A DNA stretch of 64,000 nt from assembly GCA_017536625.1 (NCBI GenBank), contig JAFXGY010000032.1:28997-92996 (forward strand), given 5' to 3'. A program made the translations under genes and the position numbers. Below are positions 49,013-58,420 of this stretch, piece by piece. Numbering within the stretch: position 1 is the first letter of the stretch; every line of letters starts with the position of its first letter. The stretch is from Oscillospiraceae bacterium (lineage in GTDB: Bacteria; Bacillota; Clostridia; Oscillospirales; Ruminococcaceae). The notes under the pieces were generated by a model. That model was not told where the DNA came from. It did not search any database and saw nothing but the letters and a program-made list of their open reading frames with translations.

Positions 49013-51640
49013 ATGAGCAAAAAATATGTTTACCTTTTCTCCGAAGGCAATGGCTCCATGCGCGAGCTCCTTGGCGGAAAAGGTGCAAACCTTGCTGAAA
49101 TGACCAACCTCGGCATGCCGGTTCCGCAGGGCTTCACCGTTACCACCGAAGCCTGCACCCAGTATTATGAGGACGGCCGCCAGATCAACGAAGAGATCCA
49201 GGCAGAAATTTATGAATACCTTGCAAAACTTGAAGAGATCACCGGAAAAACCTTCGGCGATAAAAACAACCCTCTTCTCGTTTCCGTTCGTTCCGGCGCA
49301 AGAGCTTCCATGCCCGGTATGATGGATACCATCCTCAACCTCGGTCTTAACGACGAAGTTGTTGAAGGTTTCGCAAAAATCACCAATAACGAACGTTTCG
49401 CTTACGACTCCTACCGCCGTTTCATCCAGATGTATGCAGACGTTGTAGAAGAAGTTCCGAAATCCACCTTCGAAGTAATCATCGACGAAATGAAAGAAGC
49501 AAAAGGCGTTAAAAACGATACCGACCTTGACGCTGAAGACCTTAAAGAGATGGTAAAACGCTTCAAAGCATATTACCTTGAGAAAAAGGGCGAAAGCTTC
49601 CCCACCGAACCCCGCGAACAGCTTATCCGTGCCGTAAAAGCTGTATTCCGTTCCTGGGATAACCCCCGCGCAAACTATTACCGCCGCATGAACGACATTC
49701 CTTATACTTGGGGTACCGCAGTAAACGTACAGTCCATGGTATTCGGCAACAGCGGCAACCTTTCCGGTACCGGCGTTGCATTCACCCGTAACCCCGCAAC
49801 CGGCGAAAACAAACTCTTCGGCGAATTCCTTATCAACGCACAGGGCGAAGACGTTGTTGCAGGTATCCGTACTCCCCAGAGCATCGAACAGCTCAACGAT
49901 ATCCGCGAAGGCATTTATGAAGAATTTGCTTCCATCGCAAAGAAACTTGAAAACCATTATCACGATATGCAGGATATGGAATTCACCGTTGAAAACGGCA
50001 AACTCTATATGCTCCAGACCAGAAACGGCAAACGTACCGCAACCGCTGCTCTTAAAGTAGCCTGCGATCTTGTTGAAGAAGGCCTTATCACCAAAGAAGA
50101 AGCTGTTATGTCCGTCGATCCCAAATCCCTCGACGCACTTCTTCATCCCCAGTTCGACGCAAAAGCTCTTAAAGCAGCAGAAGTCGTCGGCTCCGCACTT
50201 CCCGCATCTCCCGGCGCAGCATGCGGCCGCGTTGTTTTCAACGCAGACGATGCTGTTGAATGGGCAAACCGCGGCGAAAAAGTTGTTCTCTGCCGTCTCG
50301 AAACTTCCCCTGAAGATATCGAAGGTATGCATCATTCCCAGGGTATCCTCACCGTCCGCGGCGGTATGACTTCCCACGCAGCAGTTGTTGCACGTGGTAT
50401 GGGCACCTGCTGCGTAGCAGGCTGCGGCGATATCACCATGCATGAAGAAGAAAAATACTTCGAACTCGGCGGCAAAACCTTCCACGAAGGCGATTACATC
50501 TCCCTCGATGGTTCCACCGGTAAAATCTATGGCGAAGCAATCCCCACCGTTGCAGCTTCCATCTCCGGCTATTTCGGCACCCTTATGGGCTGGGCTGATG
50601 GAATCAGAACTCTCGGCGTCCGCACCAACGCAGATTCCCCGAAAGACGCACAGCAGGCTGTTAAATTCGGTGCAGAAGGCATCGGCCTTTGCCGTACCGA
50701 GCACATGTTCTTCAACCCCGACAGAATTCCTTCCATGCGCGAAATGATCGTTTCCAAAGATGAAGAACACCGCCGTGCAGCTCTTGCAAAACTTCTTCCC
50801 ATGCAGAGAGAAGACTTCGAAGGTCTTTACGAAGCTCTTGAAGGCAAACCCGTAACCATCCGCTTCCTTGACCCGCCTCTCCACGAATTCCTTCCTTCCG
50901 CTGAAGAAGATATCGTTGCTCTTGCAGGCGAAATGAACCTTTCTGTTGAAGAACTTAAAGCAACCATCGCAGGCCTTCACGAATTCAACCCCATGATGGG
51001 CCACCGCGGCTGCCGTCTTGCAGTTTCCTATCCCGAAATCGCAGAGATGCAGACCAGAGCAGTTATCGAAGCAGCTATCAACGTAAAGAAAGCTCATGCT
51101 GACTGGAACATCGTTCCCGAAATCATGATCCCCCTCGTAGGCGAACTCAAAGAACTTAAATACGTCAAAAACGTTGTTGTTGAAACCGCTGAAAAAGTTA
51201 TCGCAGAAAACGGCGTTGAACTTACTTATAAAGTAGGTACCATGATCGAGATCCCCAGAGCTGCTCTTCTTGCAGACGAAATCGCAAAAGAAGCAGAATT
51301 CTTCTCCTTCGGCACCAACGACCTTACCCAGATGACCTTCGGCTTCAGCCGTGACGACGCAGGCGCATTCCTCGGTTCTTACTATGACAAGAAGATCTAT
51401 GAATCCGATCCTTTCGCAAAACCTGACCAGGAAGGCGTCGGCAAACTTGTAGATATGGCTGCAAAACTCGGCCGTTCCACCCGCCCCGACATCCATCTCG
51501 GAATCTGCGGCGAACACGGCGGCGACCCCGCAACCATCGACTTCTGCCACAGAGTAGGCCTTTCCTATGTTTCCTGCTCTCCTTTCCGTGTTCCGATTGC
51601 AAGACTTGCAGCAGCACAGGCAGCTATCAGAAACAAATAA
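49013..51640 (+). CDS. ppdK: Pyruvate, phosphate dikinase (875 aa)
   Basis: Interconverts pyruvate, ATP and phosphate with PEP, AMP and pyrophosphate; used by anaerobes in PPi-linked glycolysis and in gluconeogenesis. The ATP-grasp N-domain starts YVYLFSEGNGSMRELLGGKGANLAEM (in parts). The phosphohistidine is His455 in GGMTSHAAVVARGMG, the same number as in the Clostridium symbiosum enzyme. The C-terminal PEP domain ends with GICGEHGG containing catalytic Cys832. Length (875) is standard. I start at 49013 with GGGAGG 9 bases upstream. Codon use (GCA, GTT, CTT, GGC) is noticeably restricted, as expected of a highly expressed gene. It is monocistronic. Confidence 0.97.
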   Translation: MSKKYVYLFSEGNGSMRELLGGKGANLAEMTNLGMPVPQGFTVTTEACTQYYEDGRQINEEIQAEIYEYLAKLEEITGKTFGDKNNPLLVSVRSGARASMPGMMDTILNLGLNDEVVEGFAKITNNERFAYDSYRRFIQMYADVVEEVPKSTFEVIIDEMKEAKGVKNDTDLDAEDLKEMVKRFKAYYLEKKGESFPTEPREQLIRAVKAVFRSWDNPRANYYRRMNDIPYTWGTAVNVQSMVFGNSGNLSGTGVAFTRNPATGENKLFGEFLINAQGEDVVAGIRTPQSIEQLNDIREGIYEEFASIAKKLENHYHDMQDMEFTVENGKLYMLQTRNGKRTATAALKVACDLVEEGLITKEEAVMSVDPKSLDALLHPQFDAKALKAAEVVGSALPASPGAACGRVVFNADDAVEWANRGEKVVLCRLETSPEDIEGMHHSQGILTVRGGMTSHAAVVARGMGTCCVAGCGDITMHEEEKYFELGGKTFHEGDYISLDGSTGKIYGEAIPTVAASISGYFGTLMGWADGIRTLGVRTNADSPKDAQQAVKFGAEGIGLCRTEHMFFNPDRIPSMREMIVSKDEEHRRAALAKLLPMQREDFEGLYEALEGKPVTIRFLDPPLHEFLPSAEEDIVALAGEMNLSVEELKATIAGLHEFNPMMGHRGCRLAVSYPEIAEMQTRAVIEAAINVKKAHADWNIVPEIMIPLVGELKELKYVKNVVVETAEKVIAENGVELTYKVGTMIEIPRAALLADEIAKEAEFFSFGTNDLTQMTFGFSRDDAGAFLGSYYDKKIYESDPFAKPDQEGVGKLVDMAAKLGRSTRPDIHLGICGEHGGDPATIDFCHRVGLSYVSCSPFRVPIARLAAAQAAIRNK

Positions 51641-51660
51641 TTTCAGTTTATGAAATGATA

Positions 51661-51693
51661 GAACCCCGCCGAATTTCCGGTGGGGTTTTTTTT
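51661..51693 (+). terminator. Terminator of ppdK
   Basis: GAACCCCGCCG-aatttc-CGGTGGGGTTTTTTTT. Confidence 0.8.
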
Positions 51694-51775
51694 ACAAAAA
51701 ATTCATTTTTATTTCACTCAATCCGCAATTTGGTGTGTTATATTTTTAATAACAAATTAAATATGAGGTATAATC

Positions 51776-53386
51776 ATGAAAAAATTATTTGCCTGTTTTG
51801 CCGCGGTAATGCTTCTTCTTTCCGGATGCAGTACCGCTCCGGAAGTGCCTGAAAACAAAAATGAAAACAGCGACGTTGTTATCAACCTTTCCGATACCGG
51901 AATAACCGTTGATGGAAGCGAAATTACAAGCGACAGCACAGAAGCTGTTTATTCCGCAAACGATATTGTTTTTTATCTTGAAGATCAGGGCTTCACCTAT
52001 GGCGAAGGCACCGAAAAGGACGAACATTCCCAAAGCGAAGCGGATGCCCATACCGTTGTGCATATCACAAAGCCCGGAAGATATGTTTTAAGCGGCGAAC
52101 TTTCCCTCGGCCAAGTTGCGGTTGACCTTGGCGAAAACGCCAAGAAGGACCCCGAAGCGGTCGTAACGCTTGTTTTTAACGGCGCCAGCATCACCTGCGA
52201 AGTTGCCCCGGCGGTTATTTTTTATAATGTATATGAATGCGGCAGCGACGATGAAGAAACCGCCACGATGGAGGTCGATACATCCAAGGCCGGCGCAAAC
52301 GTTGTTATTGCCGATGGCACCGAAAACAACATAAACGGCTCCTATGTTGCAAGGATTTATGAATCCTATGAACTCAGCGAAGATGGCACGGAAGTTATCG
52401 ACAGTGAAAAGCTCCATAAATACGATGCCGCCTTCTATTCCAAACGGACTATGAACGTCACCGGCGGCGAAAAAGGCAACGGAATCCTTAACATCAATGC
52501 TGAAAACGAAGGCCTTGACAGCGAACTTCATCTTACCATAAACGGTGGAATCATCAATATCACTTCCGGCAACGACGGAATCAACACCAACGAAGATAAT
52601 GTTTCCGTAACCACCATAAACGGCGGCAATCTTAGTATTATCTGCAGCGGTGCCACCGGTGAAGGCGACGGAATCGATTCCAACGGCTGGCTTGTTATCA
52701 ACGGCGGCGTTGTTACCGCTCAGGCCTGCGCAACCAGCGGCGACGCCGGCATAGATTCCGACAAAGGCATTTATATCAACGGCGGCAAGGTTCTTGCAAC
52801 GGGAAATATGCTTGATTATATCGCCGGCGGAGAGCAGACCTATGCGGTTTTCAGCTTTGCGGAACGCCAGAACGCTGGCACCTATGCCCTTAAAAACGCA
52901 GATGGCGAAATTGCCGCGGAGTTTGCTCCGGAAAACGATTTCACCTATCTTATCATAGCCAGCGATGAACTTCTTCCCGGAGAATACACCTTCTGGCTGA
53001 ATGATATTCAGCTTTCCGCAGGAATGATGGGTGGTTTCCGGGGCGGAATGCAAGGCGGCGAAAGACCTCAGATGCCGGGGGGCGAGATTCCCGAAGGCGA
53101 AATGTCTAAGATGCCCAGTGGTGAACAAGAACCACCCAAAATGACTGAAGGCGAACAAAGACCTTTTGATGAAATGCCCGGTGAAGAAAGACCTGAAAAA
53201 ACGGATGGTGAACGCCCTGAGATGCCTGAAGGCGAAATTCCACAGATACCTGATGGCGAAGGCAAAATGCCTATGCCGGATAATCCTTTCGGAAACGAAA
53301 TCCAAAGCGGCGAAAGTTCGACCGTTTTCATCATATCCAAAGGCGCAAACTATTTTTTCGGTGTCGGAAAAGCAAAAGAATTATGA
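51776..53386 (+). CDS. Cthe_2159-like beta-helix carbohydrate-binding lipoprotein with Pro/Glu/Met repeats (536 aa)
   Basis: The signal peptide ends with Cys18 (LLSGC). Residues ~95-400 have a parallel beta-helix pattern with repeated N-G-G: LTINGGIINITSGNDGINTNED, TTINGGNLSI, LVINGGVVTAQA and IYINGGKVLATGN. This is the Cthe_2159 carbohydrate-binding family, whose Clostridium thermocellum member binds acidic sugars and calcium. Residues ~415-500 are a low-complexity tract of repeated MPxGExP units (GGEIPEGEMSKMPSGEQ), rich in Glu, Pro and Met. No catalytic residues are evident. It lies between ppdK and gldA with its own terminator; the ATG has a weak site (GAGGT). Confidence 0.8.
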   Translation: MKKLFACFAAVMLLLSGCSTAPEVPENKNENSDVVINLSDTGITVDGSEITSDSTEAVYSANDIVFYLEDQGFTYGEGTEKDEHSQSEADAHTVVHITKPGRYVLSGELSLGQVAVDLGENAKKDPEAVVTLVFNGASITCEVAPAVIFYNVYECGSDDEETATMEVDTSKAGANVVIADGTENNINGSYVARIYESYELSEDGTEVIDSEKLHKYDAAFYSKRTMNVTGGEKGNGILNINAENEGLDSELHLTINGGIINITSGNDGINTNEDNVSVTTINGGNLSIICSGATGEGDGIDSNGWLVINGGVVTAQACATSGDAGIDSDKGIYINGGKVLATGNMLDYIAGGEQTYAVFSFAERQNAGTYALKNADGEIAAEFAPENDFTYLIIASDELLPGEYTFWLNDIQLSAGMMGGFRGGMQGGERPQMPGGEIPEGEMSKMPSGEQEPPKMTEGEQRPFDEMPGEERPEKTDGERPEMPEGEIPQIPDGEGKMPMPDNPFGNEIQSGESSTVFIISKGANYFFGVGKAKEL

Positions 53387-53387
53387 A

Positions 53388-53424
53388 CAAAACCCTGCCG
53401 GATTTTCCGGCGGGGTTTTTTTTA
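53388..53424 (+). terminator. Terminator of the beta-helix lipoprotein gene
   Basis: AAACCCTGCCGG-atttt-CCGGCGGGGTTTTTTTT. Confidence 0.8.
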
Positions 53425-53443
53425 TTTCGTCGCCGATTTTTTA

Positions 53444-53472
53444 TTGACAAAAATTTAACGCTGTGATATAAC
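53444..53472 (+). promoter_or_regulatory. Promoter of gldA
   Basis: TTGACA (53444-53449), 17-bp spacer, TATAAC (53467-53472). Confidence 0.65.
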
Positions 53473-53509
53473 TATAGTTGTTAATTTTTATACAAAAGGA
53501 GTAATCATT

Positions 53510-54595
53510 ATGGCAAAAATCATTGGCAGCCCCACCAGATATATTCAGGGCAGAGGAGAACTTGTTAACCTTGCAAAACACGCAGGCACCATCGGCGAAA
53601 ATATGTTCATCCTTGTTGACAAATTCGTAAAACCCCTTGTTATGCCTTCTGTTGAAGCAGGCATGGGCGATAAAAAATTCGAAGTTGAAGAATTCGGCGG
53701 CGAATGCTCCATGACCGAAATCAACCGCGTCATCGAAGTCCTTAAAGAAAAAGGCGGCGACGTAGTTGTTGGCATCGGCGGCGGGAAAACCCACGATACC
53801 GCAAAAGCAGTGGGCTATTATACCGGCAAACCCGTCGTAATCGTCCCCACCATCGCTTCCACCGATGCTCCCTGCTCCGCACTTTCCGTAATTTATACCG
53901 ACGAAGGCGTTTTCGAAAAATATCTCTTCCTTCCCAGCAACCCCAACATCGTTCTTGTTGATACCGATATCGTTTCCAAAGCTCCCGCAAGACTTCTTGC
54001 AGCAGGCATCGGCGATGCTCTTGCAACTTATTTCGAGGCAAGAGCCTGCGCACAGAGCCAGGCAAGCAACTGCGTCGGCGGCAAACCCACCAAAACCGCT
54101 CTTGCACTTGCAAAACTCTGCTATGAAACCCTTCTTGAAGATGGCGTTGCCGCTTATCTTGCAGTAAAGAACAAAGTCTGCACCAAAGCTGTTGAAAACA
54201 TCATCGAAGCAAACACCTATCTTTCCGGCATCGGCTTCGAATCCGGCGGTCTTGCAGCTGCACACGCCGTTCACAATGGCCTTACCGCCATTGAAGCAAC
54301 CCACAAATTCTATCACGGCGAAAAAGTTGCCTTCGGCGTTCTTGTTCAGCTTGTTCTTGAAAACGCACCCAAAGAAGAAATTGAAGAAGTCGTAACCCTT
54401 TGCCAGGAAGTCGGTCTTCCCACCACTCTTGCGGATCTTGACGTAACCGAAATCAAACCCGAAGAAATCATGGCTGTTGCAGAAACCGTCTGCGCACCCG
54501 GAGATACCGTCGGCAATATGCCCTTCGAAGTTACCCCCGAAGACGTTTATGCCGCAATCCTTGCAGCAAACGAAATCGGCGAATATCTTGCATAA
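53510..54595 (+). CDS. gldA: Glycerol dehydrogenase (361 aa)
   Basis: NAD-dependent, zinc-containing enzyme of the iron-containing-alcohol-dehydrogenase superfamily; it oxidises glycerol to dihydroxyacetone. The NAD loop is GIGGGKTHDTAK (residues 88-99), and TIASTDAPCSALSVIYTDEG is the signature strand. Zinc ligands are in GIGDALATYFEARA (Asp), AAAHAVHNG (His) and FYHGEKVAFG (His). Length is standard. AAAGGAG is 8 bases upstream and the promoter is close to consensus. No dihydroxyacetone kinase gene is adjacent, so the product would be passed to an unlinked enzyme. It is monocistronic with a strong terminator. Confidence 0.95.
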   Translation: MAKIIGSPTRYIQGRGELVNLAKHAGTIGENMFILVDKFVKPLVMPSVEAGMGDKKFEVEEFGGECSMTEINRVIEVLKEKGGDVVVGIGGGKTHDTAKAVGYYTGKPVVIVPTIASTDAPCSALSVIYTDEGVFEKYLFLPSNPNIVLVDTDIVSKAPARLLAAGIGDALATYFEARACAQSQASNCVGGKPTKTALALAKLCYETLLEDGVAAYLAVKNKVCTKAVENIIEANTYLSGIGFESGGLAAAHAVHNGLTAIEATHKFYHGEKVAFGVLVQLVLENAPKEEIEEVVTLCQEVGLPTTLADLDVTEIKPEEIMAVAETVCAPGDTVGNMPFEVTPEDVYAAILAANEIGEYLA

Positions 54596-54629
54596 TTTCA
54601 AAATTTTCGCATGAGCATGCGGATAAAGC

Positions 54630-54670
54630 AAAAAACGAGCACCGTTTTGAAAAACGGTGCTCGTTTTTTT
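54630..54670. terminator. Bidirectional terminator between gldA and the acyltransferase gene
   Basis: AAAAAACGAGCACCGTTTT-g-AAAACGGTGCTCGTTTTTTT, nearly perfect. Confidence 0.85.
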
Positions 54671-55967
54671 ATTCTTCTGTTTTTTCTCTTTTAGATCTTC
54701 TGCGGTTCGCCTTCGCAATTTTATAAATTTCCTCCGCTGCAAGGCGTGCCTTCGTTACAGAAACTTCCTGCTTCGGGAAGCAGAAATAGGAATATTCATT
54801 ATTGCCGATTCCGATGGTATCGGCAATTTCATACCAATAATAATCCGCATAAAGGGTATGGGTGAAATCCGGCGGCTGTTTATAATCAAGCGTTCCGTCC
54901 GCATTGGTAAGATGAAATCCTTCGGAATTGTGGATAAGGTGTCCCGGACCTATCATGCAGATTCCGTCAAGATTCACCTGCACCGCTATATCAACATCGG
55001 TATCAATAAGATAGGTGCCGTCTTCGATTTCTTTTTTTACACATTCCCTTTGCCAATCGTACCAATCCGGAATGTGGGAATATTCCGTTTCTCCGGAAAG
55101 AGCGGAAAGCTGGCCGTAAACGTCCATTTCCCATTCCTTTTTGCAGGCATTGCAGATAAGCTTCGTTCCCTTGCCTTCCATTTTATTTTCAGTTTTGCAA
55201 TGGGGGCATTTATAAAGAATCCTCTGGAGCCCGTCTGCACGGAAAGGTTCGTCGATTACGATTTTGTTATCCCTCTGCCATGCAAAGTTATCAAAGGAAA
55301 AAGCTTCGTCAATAAGGGCGTCAAGCTCCGCCACGGATTTTTCCCGAAGTTCTTCTGCGGTTGCAAGGCATTTTACTTGGGCGCTGATTTTTACGTCGCG
55401 GATCTGGAGCATATTATACATCGGATCTCTTGCGAAGGCGCCTTTTGTAATAACCGTCACCACCGGAACCCCAAGTCTTTTTAAAAGAACGCCGAGCTTT
55501 CTCGGAAGGGTTGTTGTTCTTCCGTCAAAGGAATATCCCGCTTCCGGATACATGATTACATGGGTTTTGTTTACCTTAAGCATATATTCGATATCTTTAA
55601 GAAGGCTGATATCCGTGACGTATTTATGGGTCGGGCTGCAGCCGAGAATCCGCATAAATTTCCCGAGTATTCCGGACATGGCATCCACGGAAGTTATAAA
55701 ACCGATTTTTTGAGGGTAAAAAATTCCGTAGGCGAGTTTCATATCCGTAAAGCTCGAATGGTTCATAAGGATAAGGCAGGGTTCGTCTTTTCCGATAAGT
55801 TCCATTCTTTCGGTGGTATAGGAAAATTTTATCTTGCGGAGGGTCGGTTCAACAAGAACCCTTACAAGGGCACAGAGCGCTCCGTTTGGCTTAAGGGGTT
55901 TTTTATGTTTAAGTTTCGGAAGTTTTAAAACTTCTTCGTAAGACATTTTTTTGGCGTTTATTTTCAT
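54669..55967 (-). CDS. PlsC-like acyltransferase with embedded zinc ribbon (432 aa)
   Basis: Residues 1-245 are a lysophospholipid/glycerophosphate acyltransferase domain: the H-x4-D catalytic pair is His70-Asp75 (NHSSFTD), and VIMYPEAGYS is the substrate-binding motif. Residues ~253-275 add a zinc ribbon (CPHCKTEN ... CNACKKEW). Residues ~280-432 form an unassigned domain ending in a basic tail (RRRSKREKTEE). Ordinary PlsC proteins are ~240 residues and lack these parts. It likely acylates a lipid intermediate at the membrane; the zinc-ribbon role is unknown. It is a single-gene unit. Confidence 0.82.
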   Translation of the reverse strand: MKINAKKMSYEEVLKLPKLKHKKPLKPNGALCALVRVLVEPTLRKIKFSYTTERMELIGKDEPCLILMNHSSFTDMKLAYGIFYPQKIGFITSVDAMSGILGKFMRILGCSPTHKYVTDISLLKDIEYMLKVNKTHVIMYPEAGYSFDGRTTTLPRKLGVLLKRLGVPVVTVITKGAFARDPMYNMLQIRDVKISAQVKCLATAEELREKSVAELDALIDEAFSFDNFAWQRDNKIVIDEPFRADGLQRILYKCPHCKTENKMEGKGTKLICNACKKEWEMDVYGQLSALSGETEYSHIPDWYDWQRECVKKEIEDGTYLIDTDVDIAVQVNLDGICMIGPGHLIHNSEGFHLTNADGTLDYKQPPDFTHTLYADYYWYEIADTIGIGNNEYSYFCFPKQEVSVTKARLAAEEIYKIAKANRRRSKREKTEE

Positions 55968-56226
55968 TGGGGGTCACATCCTGTTCAATTATCAACTTCC
56001 GTTGATTTTTCAGTTACAAGTTTACCATAGAAACGAATCTTAATCAACCAAAAATTGCATCCGGCGGGGTTTTGGTATTTTTATTCATTAATATTCATTA
56101 ATTTTTTATAAAAATACATCCGGATATATAAATGCCTTTTATGTTAAAGATTTATAATACATATTAGCAACAAATTTGCACAAAATCCCTTTGTATTATT
56201 ATGCAGTATTTTGTCATTATTAACTA

Positions 56227-56255
56227 TTAACATATCGCATAAATTGTGCTATTAT
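56227..56255 (+). promoter_or_regulatory. Promoter of the liv operon
   Basis: TTAACA (56227-56232), 17-bp spacer, TATTAT (56250-56255). The 328-base gap upstream is AT-rich with repeated TTAATATTCATTAAT tracts and holds no gene I can see. Confidence 0.5.
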
Positions 56256-56295
56256 AAATTCAATCACTTTAAATCGTTGAAAAGAGGCTTTTAAG

Positions 56296-57450
56296 ATGAA
56301 ATCCAATGTTAAAAAAGTTATCGCAGCGGTTATGGCTCTTGTTATGATGCTTGGTCTTACCGCTTGCTCCGGTGCCAACTACACCGAAAACAATACCGAA
56401 TTTGTTATCGGCGTTTCCGGACCCCTTACCGGCGGTGCTGCTGTTTACGGCGTTGCTGTTCAGAACTCCGCACAGATGGCCGTTGATGAAATCAACGCAA
56501 ACGGCGGCCTTAACGGCGTAATGTTCAAATTCATCGCAACCGATGATACTAATGATGCAACCAAAGTTACCGCAAACTATGCTTCCATGCTTGAAGGCGG
56601 AATGCAGGTTTCCCTCGGATGCGTAACTACCGCTCCCGGTCTTGAATTCAAACAGCTTTCCGTTGAAGACAACGTTTTCTTCCTTACCCCTTCCGCTTCC
56701 GGAGATAAAATTCCCGAATTTGACAATGGTTATCAGATGTGCTTTGCAGACGGCAACCAGGGTAAAGTTGCGGCGGAATATGTAAACTCCCTCGGTCTTT
56801 CCGAAATCGGTATCTTCTACAAATCCGACGACGCATATTCCAACGGTATTTTTGAACAGTTCAAGGAAAACCTTGATCCTTCCATCGCAACTGTTGAAAC
56901 CGTTTTCACCGGCGATGCTTCCGACTTCTCCTCCCAGATTTCCACCCTTAAAAATTGCACCTTTATCTTCATGCCCATCTATTATCAGCCTGCTTCCATC
57001 TTCATGACCCAGGCAAAGGGCATTATCGCAGATAACGCTGTTTATTACGGATGCGACGGTTTCGACGGCCTTGCGGGTCAGTTCGAAGATTTCTCCGTAA
57101 TTCCTCAGGAAATTTCCATGCTCTCTCACTTTGATTCCAACGCAACCGAAGGCATGGCTGCTGAATATATCGCAAAATATACCGAAAAATTCGGAACCGA
57201 TACCCTTAATCAGTTCGGCGCTTCCGCATACGACTGCGTTTATGCAATTTATTATGCAATGGAAGAAGCTATTGCAGAAGGCGAAGCTATCGATGTTACC
57301 ATTTCCGCTTCCGACCTTTGCGAAATTCTTAAAGCACAGTTCCAGGGCGGATTCTCTTACAGCGGCGTAACCGGTGAAAACATCACCTGGGATGAAAACG
57401 GATATGTTGCAAAAATCGCTGTAAAATACACCCTCAAAGAAGCTAACTGA
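56296..57450 (+). CDS. livJ: Branched-chain amino-acid ABC importer binding lipoprotein (384 aa)
   Basis: Type I periplasmic-binding protein of the LivJ/HAAT family. The lipobox ends at Cys24 (GLTAC). The mature start FVIGVSGPLTGGAAVYGVAVQNSAQMAVDEINANGG is characteristic (shown in part: GVSGPLTGGAAVYG). It captures Leu, Ile, Val or a related amino acid outside the cell. It is followed by a stem-loop and then livH, livM, livG and livF, a complete importer. AAAAGAGGC precedes the ATG. The family also includes amide and aromatic-acid binders, so the substrate class is likely but not proven. Confidence 0.92.
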   Translation: MKSNVKKVIAAVMALVMMLGLTACSGANYTENNTEFVIGVSGPLTGGAAVYGVAVQNSAQMAVDEINANGGLNGVMFKFIATDDTNDATKVTANYASMLEGGMQVSLGCVTTAPGLEFKQLSVEDNVFFLTPSASGDKIPEFDNGYQMCFADGNQGKVAAEYVNSLGLSEIGIFYKSDDAYSNGIFEQFKENLDPSIATVETVFTGDASDFSSQISTLKNCTFIFMPIYYQPASIFMTQAKGIIADNAVYYGCDGFDGLAGQFEDFSVIPQEISMLSHFDSNATEGMAAEYIAKYTEKFGTDTLNQFGASAYDCVYAIYYAMEEAIAEGEAIDVTISASDLCEILKAQFQGGFSYSGVTGENITWDENGYVAKIAVKYTLKEAN

Positions 57451-57489
57451 TTTTTAATCATCAGAACAAAAATAACTATTTTACCACGG

Positions 57490-57519
57490 TTTGCCGGTGC
57501 AGAATTCTGCCCCGGCAAA
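57490..57519 (+). promoter_or_regulatory. Intercistronic stem-loop between livJ and livH
   Basis: TTTGCCGG-tg-CAGAATTCTG-cc-CCGGCAAA is a nested stem-loop without a T run. It probably stabilises the livJ message or halts part of the transcripts, so that binding protein is made in excess. Confidence 0.6.
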
Positions 57520-57547
57520 TTGTGCTAATTAAAGCGTAGGAATTATT

Positions 57548-58420
57548 ATGGAATTTATTGAAACTTTGATAAACGGTCTGAGCATAGGCAGTACCTACGC
57601 CATGATCGCTTTGGGTTACACAATGGTTTACGGAATTGCAAAAATGCTTAACTTTGCCCACGGCGACATAATCATGGTCGGCGGATATATGATTTATGTC
57701 GGGCTTACTATTTCGGGAAACCCGGTAATCAGCTTTATTGCGGCGGTTCTTTCCTGCATAATCCTTGGCATCACCATTGAAAAAATTGCTTACCGTCCTC
57801 TTCGCGGTGCTTCTCCTCTTGCGGTTCTTATAACCGCCATCGGCGTAAGCTATCTTCTCCAGTCTTCCGCACAGATGATCTTTGGTTCCGCACCGAAGAT
57901 GGTAACCGTTGCGGACCTTGGAAGCATAAGTTTTTCCGGACTTACCATTCCGGTTTATGTTCTTGTAACCCTTGCCTGCTCCGTTGTTATAATGACCGCA
58001 CTTACCCTTTTTGTTAAATATACCAGAACCGGACGAGCCATGATCGCCGTTTCTGAAGATAAGGGAGCGGCCCAGCTTATGGGAATCAACGTAAACCGCA
58101 TTATTATGATAACCTTTGCAATCGGTTCCGGTCTTGCGGCTTTTGCGGGTCTTTTCATGCTTATGAAATCCCCCAGCCTTTCCAACACCCTTGGCGCAAT
58201 GCCCGGTATCAAAGCCTTTACCTCTGCTGTAATCGGCGGCGTCGGTTCCATTCCCGGCGCAATGCTCGGTGGTATTCTTATGGGCGTTGTTGAAGCAATT
58301 TCCCTTAAAATCCCGCCCATCGCACCCTATACCGATGCCATTGAGTTTATTATTCTTATAATTATACTTCTTGTAAAACCCACCGGTATTCTCGGCAAGA
58401 AGAGAAGGGAGAAAGTATAA
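57548..58420 (+). CDS. livH: Branched-chain amino-acid ABC importer permease LivH (290 aa)
   Basis: Eight or so membrane segments, opening LINGLSIGSTYAMIALGYTMVYG, a LivH signature, then NFAHGDIIMVGGY. The ATPase-contact region is GRAMIAVSEDKGAAQLMGIN. Length is standard (about 290). It forms the heterodimeric channel with LivM. Ribosome site TAGGAAT is modest. The stop TAA overlaps the start of livM by 1 base, so they are coupled. Confidence 0.94.
   Translation: MEFIETLINGLSIGSTYAMIALGYTMVYGIAKMLNFAHGDIIMVGGYMIYVGLTISGNPVISFIAAVLSCIILGITIEKIAYRPLRGASPLAVLITAIGVSYLLQSSAQMIFGSAPKMVTVADLGSISFSGLTIPVYVLVTLACSVVIMTALTLFVKYTRTGRAMIAVSEDKGAAQLMGINVNRIIMITFAIGSGLAAFAGLFMLMKSPSLSNTLGAMPGIKAFTSAVIGGVGSIPGAMLGGILMGVVEAISLKIPPIAPYTDAIEFIILIIILLVKPTGILGKKRREKV

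Noticed and set aside
48917-51550. An 877-codon open frame antisense to ppdK
   Set aside because: Codon-bias shadow. The sense frame is a textbook PPDK with all catalytic residues.
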